NCBI GenBank assembly: GCA_038326325.1
Contig: JBBQJW010000017.1
Span: forward strand, 1-64,000
Direction: 5' to 3'
Source: UBA10324 sp038326325
GTDB taxonomy: Bacteria > Bacteroidota > Bacteroidia > Chitinophagales > UBA10324
DNA: 64,000 nt
Every line of letters starts with the position of its first letter. Position 1 is the first letter of the stretch. The notes below the pieces were generated by a model, which saw only the letters and a program-made list of their open reading frames with translations, was not told the DNA's origin and did no database searches. A program made the position numbers and the translations under genes. This document shows, piece by piece, positions 59,639-64,000 of the stretch.

Positions 59639-60775
59639 ATGAAAGCAGCTTTTCACTACGCAGTTAAAGTAAAACTCATTCGCTACGAAACGAAAGAGGA
59701 TATTAATTTCATTGACTTCAATAAAGTTTTTGAAAATGAAAATCCCATACTTGCAAGACAAGAGGCGTTCAAGGAATATGAGGAGTGGATAAAAGATTTA
59801 TATACAGGAATTGGAACGACAGCAAAATATTCGACAGACAAGCAAGCAAGAATTGATTTACAAAAATTTACAACTCCATCTGGTAAACACAATGTTCAGA
59901 TAGATGAAAATGAAATTGATTTTGGCAACTCTTTTGGTTACGGTATCGGAGTTTGTTTCATTATTGACAAGCCTTTTCATCAAAGTGGGGTAAGTGAAGA
60001 CAGGTATGATAAAGCAGGTGATGAACATTTAATTCACGGTATCGGGACAACAGAAAATTACAATAACCCTTTAGAAATAAGTGATGCACTCCTTAGCGAA
60101 ATTCTTTACTACGAACATTTCAAATACGATACTGGAAATTTTGAAAGACGAACCAACTTTTACGATTGGGACATTGACGATGTAGGAGAAATACATTTTT
60201 TAGAAACGCCTTTTGATTGGACAGGTTTAGATGTTAAACCAGAGAGCGAAACAAAAGAAGTAGTAGAACAAAATCCAAGACAACGCATTGAAGAAATGAT
60301 TGCAAACGGAGAAGGCAATCAAGTTGAATTTAAACCAGCACTTCTTTACAACTTCAAAACTGACAAAGCAGGAATAAGTATAAAAGCAAAAATTGCAACA
60401 GCAATTTGTGCTTTTCTAAATGCTAACGGTGGGTTTTTATTTATCGGGTTAGACGATGACGGAAGACCACAAGGTTTAGAGAGGGATTTTAGTTTAGCAA
60501 ACGATAAAAAGCCAAGAGATTATTTTCACGGAGAGTTTGACCAAATGATTGAGCATTTTCTTTCATTCGCAATTAAAGCAAATGTTATTGGAGAGTTTTA
60601 CCGATTAGAAGGGAAAGATATTTTTATTGTTGCAGTTGAGCCAAGTAAAAACAGAGCAATATTTCTCAAAGGACAAAACGGAAAAGAATTTTGGGTTCGT
60701 GGCAACCACGGCAACAGACAACTTACAGACATGGAAGAATTAGCGAACTATTGCATTGACAGATGGGGAAACTAA
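59639..60775 (+). CDS. AlbA_2 (Schlafen-like) domain protein
   Basis: 378 residues from MKAAFHYAVKVKLIR. The first 240 residues are of unknown fold. The C-terminal third is an AlbA_2/Schlafen-type domain: IEEMIANGEGNQVEFKPALL, then TAICAFLNANGGFLFIGLDDDGRPQGLERDF and FWVRGNHGNRQL. The E-x-K and GLDDDG motifs are typical. Domains of this kind occur in regulators and anti-phage proteins. No TGTWACA motifs; part of the cassette-like block. Confidence 0.75.
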   Translation: MKAAFHYAVKVKLIRYETKEDINFIDFNKVFENENPILARQEAFKEYEEWIKDLYTGIGTTAKYSTDKQARIDLQKFTTPSGKHNVQIDENEIDFGNSFGYGIGVCFIIDKPFHQSGVSEDRYDKAGDEHLIHGIGTTENYNNPLEISDALLSEILYYEHFKYDTGNFERRTNFYDWDIDDVGEIHFLETPFDWTGLDVKPESETKEVVEQNPRQRIEEMIANGEGNQVEFKPALLYNFKTDKAGISIKAKIATAICAFLNANGGFLFIGLDDDGRPQGLERDFSLANDKKPRDYFHGEFDQMIEHFLSFAIKANVIGEFYRLEGKDIFIVAVEPSKNRAIFLKGQNGKEFWVRGNHGNRQLTDMEELANYCIDRWGN

Positions 60776-60824
60776 CACGACACGAAATTGCAATGAATGT
60801 AAATCGCTTCGTGGACAGAACAGC

Positions 60825-60861
60825 ACTATAGCTAAGATGCAGATAAATGCAAATTTTAAAA
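60825..60861 (+). repeat. Cassette trailer repeat, copy 2
   Basis: ACAGCACTATAGCTAAGATG followed by CAGATAAATGCAAATTTTAAAA. The same trailer (CAGCACCACATGCAGCTAAC, then AGATAAATGCAAATTTTTAA) follows the first unit at 58960-59004. It ends the second unit. Confidence 0.75.
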
Positions 60862-61149
60862 TGAAGTTTGTGTGATGCCCCCGGCATCAAGATTTTTTTT
60901 GGTTTTGTTTTTCTATAAACCTTTCATCCCTCGAGGATGATTTTTTATTTGGTATTTTTTTCTACCAATATTTTGTTCCGATGGAACAGGTGTAACAGAT
61001 TTATTTTAAAGGACAGAAAGGACATGAAGGGCATGAAGGACGGGTGGGCAAGTGAGACTGTTATAGATTGCTTCAAAAATTGATTAAAATTTTTTCGCAA
61101 TGACACCGTGAAAAAAAGATGAACAGCTGTAAGATGCTTAGAAGCCGGG
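60862..61149. other. Gene-free stretch with dispersed-repeat wording
   Basis: No gene. ATCCCTCGAGGAT (palindrome about 60949), CTACCAATATTTTGTTCC GATGGAAC and AGGACAGAAAGGACATGAAG-type purine repeats, all common Bacteroidota intergenic sequences. One TGTAACA motif at 60991. Confidence 0.45.
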
Positions 61150-61153
61150 TAGC

Positions 61154-61213
61154 TTATCTCCCCAAATAAACCATCAAAACAGAAACATCACTTGGGTTTA
61201 CTCCGTTGATGTA
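61154..61213 (-). pseudogene. Duplicated 3' end of mnmG
   Basis: On the minus strand the frame reads YINGVNPSDVSVLMVYLGR and a stop, the last 19-20 residues of MnmG (SGVNPSDVSVLMVYLGR at the true gene). Compared with the intact gene, codon differences are nearly all synonymous (one Ser-to-Asn change). It adjoins the left hairpin of the transposase unit directly. Confidence 0.85.
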
Positions 61214-61219
61214 TTTAAC

Positions 61220-61246
61220 TTTTCCAAAGTTCCAAACTTTGGAAAA
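61220..61246. repeat. REP-like hairpin, left of the transposase
   Basis: TTTTCCAAAGTT (61220-61231), CCA, AACTTTGGAAAA (61235-61246). It is the exact reverse complement of the hairpin at 61978-62004, whose loop is TGG, so the pair is inverted around the transposase gene. Confidence 0.88.
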
Positions 61247-61321
61247 TTTTTTTGTCGCAACAGGAAAAGTTTTCGTTCAAAAAAGTTCAAATAGTTTTAT
61301 TCTTGATAGAAATTATTAATA

Positions 61322-61957
61322 GTGGACTTGCTTTTTCCAAATTCAACTTATCACATTTTTAATCATGCGAATGGAGATGAAAATATTTTCAGGAATGACG
61401 AGAACTATCGGTTCTTTCTTGAAAAATTCAAATTTCATATTCATCCGGTTGCTTCAGTCATTGCTTATTGTCTTCTGCCAAATCATTTTCACTTCATGGT
61501 TAAAATTAGAACCGAAAATGAATTGTCGGCTACATTTAAAAATTTTCACGAGTTGAAAAGTGACGAAGAGCAATCGAAATTTATTTCAAAACAGTTTTCA
61601 AATCTTTTCAGCTCTTACACGCAATCGTTTAACAAAGTCAATAATCGAAGGGGTTCTTTATTTGTAAAAAATTTTAAGCGGGAGCTGATTCGAACCGATG
61701 AGCAGTTTCAAAATACATTTCTTTACATTCAACTGAATGCTGTGAAGCATGGATTTGTTTTGCATGAGATGGAGTGGAAATGGAGTTCATGGATGGCCTA
61801 TTATTCTTTCTCAAAATCTGAAAGTCCTGAATCGGTGGTTACTTCACTTGATATTGAATATGCGATTTCAAAATTTGAAAGCATCTGGAACTTGATGTAC
61901 TGTCACGATTTGCGTCGCGAAAAAATACTTTCGCTGAAGTCGCTTGAGTCGGAATAA
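61322..61957 (+). CDS. REP-associated tyrosine transposase (Y1, HUH type)
   Basis: 211 residues from a GTG. HUH motif in LPNHFHFMVKI (about 52-62), catalytic tyrosine probably in SSYTQSFNKVNNRRGSLF (about 99), and the QLNAVKHGF helix. Single-strand transposase of the RAYT class, which moves or maintains short REP hairpins. Here it is flanked by inverted REP-like hairpins, the classic RAYT-REP arrangement. No accessory TnpB. Confidence 0.85.
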   Translation: MDLLFPNSTYHIFNHANGDENIFRNDENYRFFLEKFKFHIHPVASVIAYCLLPNHFHFMVKIRTENELSATFKNFHELKSDEEQSKFISKQFSNLFSSYTQSFNKVNNRRGSLFVKNFKRELIRTDEQFQNTFLYIQLNAVKHGFVLHEMEWKWSSWMAYYSFSKSESPESVVTSLDIEYAISKFESIWNLMYCHDLRREKILSLKSLESE

Positions 61958-61976
61958 TTTTTATCGTATAAATTAA

Positions 61977-62005
61977 CTTTTCCAAAGTTTGGAACTTTGG
62001 AAAAG
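61977..62005. repeat. REP-like hairpin, right of the transposase
   Basis: CTTTTCCAAAGTT (61977-61989), TGG, AACTTTGGAAAAG (61993-62005), then T-rich. Lies 18 bases beyond the mnmG stop on its downstream side and could also act as its terminator. Confidence 0.88.
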
Positions 62006-62023
62006 TTTTTTTACGGCGAAAGT

Positions 62024-63961
62024 TTAGCGTCCCAAATAAACCATCAACACCGATACATCACTTGGATTTACACCGCTGATGCGGCTTGCCTGCCCCAGTG
62101 TGCGGGGTTTGTGCTTCGTGAGTTTTTCGCGAGCTTCGAGCGAGAGCGAATTTATTTTCGCATATTCAAAATTTTCGGGCACCGGAACATATTCGAGGCG
62201 GTTCATCTTCTCCACTATTTCTTTTTCCTTCTCAATATAACCTTCGTACTTCATAAGTATTTCCGCCTGCTCAATGCTGTCTTCCATTTTGCCGGAAAGC
62301 AATTCTTTCACGGAAGCGATTTTTTCTCTGATATCGTTCATTTCAATTTGCGGGCGAGAGAGCAACTGAAGCAATTTTGTTTTTTGTTTTATCTCGCTTG
62401 AATCCTGTTCGGTGAGAATGGCATTTACATCATCAGGTGTTACACTTTCCTTTTTGAAGAAATCCATAATCACTTTCGTTTCTTCTATTTTTTTATTTAC
62501 GAGATCCAATCTTTCATCACTCGCCAGTCCAAGTTTGTGAGCGAGCAGGGTCAGGCGGATATCAGCGTTATCCTGTCGCAATAAAATACGGAACTCGGCG
62601 CGGCTGGTGAACATTCGATACGGTTCGTTGGTGCCCTTGGTAATTAAATCGTCAATCAACACGCCGATGTATGCCTCGTCGCGAGAGAGAATAAATTCCG
62701 GGTTGTCATTTATTTTCTGGTGAGCATTGATGCCCGCCATTATTCCCTGACACGCGGCTTCTTCGTAACCCGTAGTGCCGTTGATTTGCCCCGCATGAAA
62801 TAAATTTTCTACCACCCGCGTTTCCAGATTTGTTTTCAGTTGGTGCGGCGGAAAGAAATCGTATTCAATCGCGTAACCCGGACGAAACATGCGCACATTT
62901 TCGAAACCGGGAATCAGTTGCATCGCCTTGTACTGAACTTCTTCGGGCAACGAGGTGCTGAACCCATTGACATAAATTTCTATGGTGTCCCAACCTTCGG
63001 GTTCAACAAATAACTGGTGTCGCGTTTTATCGGCGAAGCGATTTATTTTATCTTCAATACTCGGACAGTAGCGCGGACCTAATCCCTGAATTCTCCCCTG
63101 AAACATGGGGCTTTGTTCGAATCCTGTTTTCAGAATATCATGAACCTCAGGGCTTGTGTAGGTGATGTAACAACTTTTCTGCCGCCTCGAGACCTCACCC
63201 CTAACCCCTCTCTCAAGGAGAGGGGAACTGTTGCTATTAATTTTCTCGTCTGTATTTTCGAATGCGGATGTTCCGGGTTTGTATGAAAATTTTCCCGGCG
63301 CCTCATCTCCTTTCTGTTCTTCCATCAAAGAATAATTCAAGCTTCTTCCATCAACGCGCGGAGGAGTTCCTGTTTTCATCCTTCCTGATTCCAGCCCGAG
63401 TGAAAGCAATTGTTCGGTAATTCCGCTCGACGCTTTCTCCGCCATGCGACCACCGCCAAATTGTTTTTCGCCAATGTGAATGATGCCGTTGAGAAATGTT
63501 CCGTTCGTGAGTACAACGGCTTTCGATTTTATTTCCATTCCCATTCCGGTGCGCACTCCACAAACTCTTCCGTCTTTAATTAATAAGCCGCTCACCATGT
63601 CCTGCCAGAAATCCACATTGGGAGTTTGCTCGAGCATTTCTCTCCACTCCTTCGCGAATAATAATCTGTCGCTTTGCGCGCGCGGGCTCCACATCGCTGG
63701 ACCCTTCGAACGATTCAGCATTCTGAATTGAATCATGGTGCGGTCGGTTACAATTCCTGAGTAACCACCGAGCGCATCTATCTCTCGAACGATTTGTCCC
63801 TTCGCTACGCCACCCATTGCGGGATTGCAACTCATTTGCGCAATCGTTTGCATGTTCATGGTTACGAGCATGACTTTGCTGCCGAGGTTAGCTGCTGCTG
63901 CTGCTGCCTCGCAACCGGCATGACCGGCGCCTACTACTATTATGTCGTATTCAGGAAACAC
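62024..63961 (-). CDS. mnmG: tRNA uridine-5-carboxymethylaminomethyl modification enzyme MnmG
   Basis: 645 residues from a GTG at 63961; an in-frame stop lies a short way upstream, so the gene is complete. N-terminal FAD motif DIIVVGAGHAGCEAAAAAANLG, the MSCNPAMGGVAKGQIVREID segment, GTFLNGIIHIG, and the C-terminal helical domain. Works with MnmE to make cmnm5U at the wobble position. A stretch of about 14 residues (SPLLERGVRGEVSR, encoded around 63190-63230) looks inserted in frame, formed by a palindromic repeat. A copy of its last 20 codons lies beyond the RAYT unit. Confidence 0.95.
   Translation of the reverse strand: MFPEYDIIVVGAGHAGCEAAAAAANLGSKVMLVTMNMQTIAQMSCNPAMGGVAKGQIVREIDALGGYSGIVTDRTMIQFRMLNRSKGPAMWSPRAQSDRLLFAKEWREMLEQTPNVDFWQDMVSGLLIKDGRVCGVRTGMGMEIKSKAVVLTNGTFLNGIIHIGEKQFGGGRMAEKASSGITEQLLSLGLESGRMKTGTPPRVDGRSLNYSLMEEQKGDEAPGKFSYKPGTSAFENTDEKINSNSSPLLERGVRGEVSRRQKSCYITYTSPEVHDILKTGFEQSPMFQGRIQGLGPRYCPSIEDKINRFADKTRHQLFVEPEGWDTIEIYVNGFSTSLPEEVQYKAMQLIPGFENVRMFRPGYAIEYDFFPPHQLKTNLETRVVENLFHAGQINGTTGYEEAACQGIMAGINAHQKINDNPEFILSRDEAYIGVLIDDLITKGTNEPYRMFTSRAEFRILLRQDNADIRLTLLAHKLGLASDERLDLVNKKIEETKVIMDFFKKESVTPDDVNAILTEQDSSEIKQKTKLLQLLSRPQIEMNDIREKIASVKELLSGKMEDSIEQAEILMKYEGYIEKEKEIVEKMNRLEYVPVPENFEYAKINSLSLEAREKLTKHKPRTLGQASRISGVNPSDVSVLMVYLGR
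63190..63232 (-). repeat. Palindromic repeat inserted in the mnmG coding frame
   Basis: CCCCTCTC (63205-63212) and GAGAGGGG (63218-63225) around TCAAG, preceded by CCTCACCCCTAA. It is a common mobile-looking intergenic palindrome, here translated as SPLLERGVRGEV, within a surface loop of MnmG after FENTDEKINSN. Confidence 0.8.
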
Positions 63962-64000
63962 TTTTCGGTTTCGGGTTTCTTGTTATTTAGTTTCTGGTTG

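Noticed and set aside
1..64000. TGTWACA as a codon-usage artefact
   Set aside because: It occurs in all frames, on both strands and between genes, and keeps its C/G flanks in each context.
1..64000. tRNA or rRNA genes
   Set aside because: No cloverleaf-like sequence with CCA end or rRNA-like conserved blocks was noticed on reading both strands; a covariance search would be decisive.

Overview
The window is a chromosomal segment from a member of the Bacteroidota. The evidence is type IX secretion (T9SS) C-terminal sorting domains, -7 promoter boxes of the TAnnTTTG type, a base composition that looks like roughly 38-40% GC, and Bacteroidota-type proteins (paired secreted amidohydrolases, a hexapeptide gamma-carbonic-anhydrase-like protein, a lipoprotein with an Ig-like domain, a GxxExxY protein). 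The genus cannot be read from the sequence. I saw no rRNA or tRNA gene and no CRISPR array.

Layout. 0-11 kb: end of a T9SS-exported FN3 protein, a small membrane protein, a fatty-acid desaturase, aspS, two secreted amidohydrolases, trmB, methylmalonyl-CoA epimerase and an A-type Fe-S carrier. 11-15.8 kb: kynurenine branch (kmo, kynU) with a GxxExxY gene inserted between inverted repeats, then a PseG-like hydrolase. 15.8-17.6 kb: an AT-rich pair of accessory genes. 17.8-22.4 kb: PfkB kinase, GT-C-like membrane glycosyltransferase, a secreted protein. 22.5-25.9 kb: phenylacetyl-CoA epoxidase genes paaA-B-C-D with a TetR regulator. 25.9-30.6 kb: IS debris, a T9SS beta-propeller-like protein, transposase remnant, a secreted helical/carboxypeptidase-regulatory-like protein, a LytTR regulator and a 21-bp tandem array. 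30.6-36.3 kb: rimP-nusA-infB, then an RRM protein. 36.3-40.1 kb: glycosyltransferase/O-antigen ligase pair, ECF sigma/anti-sigma and meaB. 40.6-48.7 kb: MBL-rhodanese protein, a large hybrid histidine kinase with three receiver-type proteins, and a lipoprotein. 48.7-56.4 kb: gamma-CA, M1 peptidase, biotin carrier, serine hydrolase, cyclophilin, nitrilase-family amidase, recO. 56.4-62 kb: accessory zone with a 22-bp tandem array, an XRE-like gene, two cassette-like units (STAS-like; GIY-YIG plus AlbA_2) and a REP-associated transposase. 62-64 kb: mnmG.

The metabolic genes fit together. Phenylacetate catabolism yields acetyl-CoA and succinyl-CoA; the epimerase, MeaB and a biotin carrier point to the propionyl-/methylmalonyl-CoA route; kmo/kynU point to tryptophan catabolism or de novo NAD synthesis.

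The strongest unexplained signal is a short near-palindrome, TGTWACA, nearly always flanked by C or G. By eye it occurs about 87 times in 64 kb (one per ~0.7 kb), in genes and between genes, in all reading frames and on both strands, against a rough hand estimate of about 13 from base composition. It is absent from the accessory regions at 15.8-18.1 kb and 58.3-60.9 kb. Other notable structures are the 21- and 22-bp degenerate tandem arrays that share a core, a RAYT/REP unit sitting at the mnmG 3' end with a duplicated mnmG tail, an in-frame palindromic insertion in mnmG, a GxxExxY gene between 30-bp inverted repeats, cassette-like genes bounded by a shared GTTAGCTG repeat, and a terminator-like hairpin in the rimP-nusA-infB leader.
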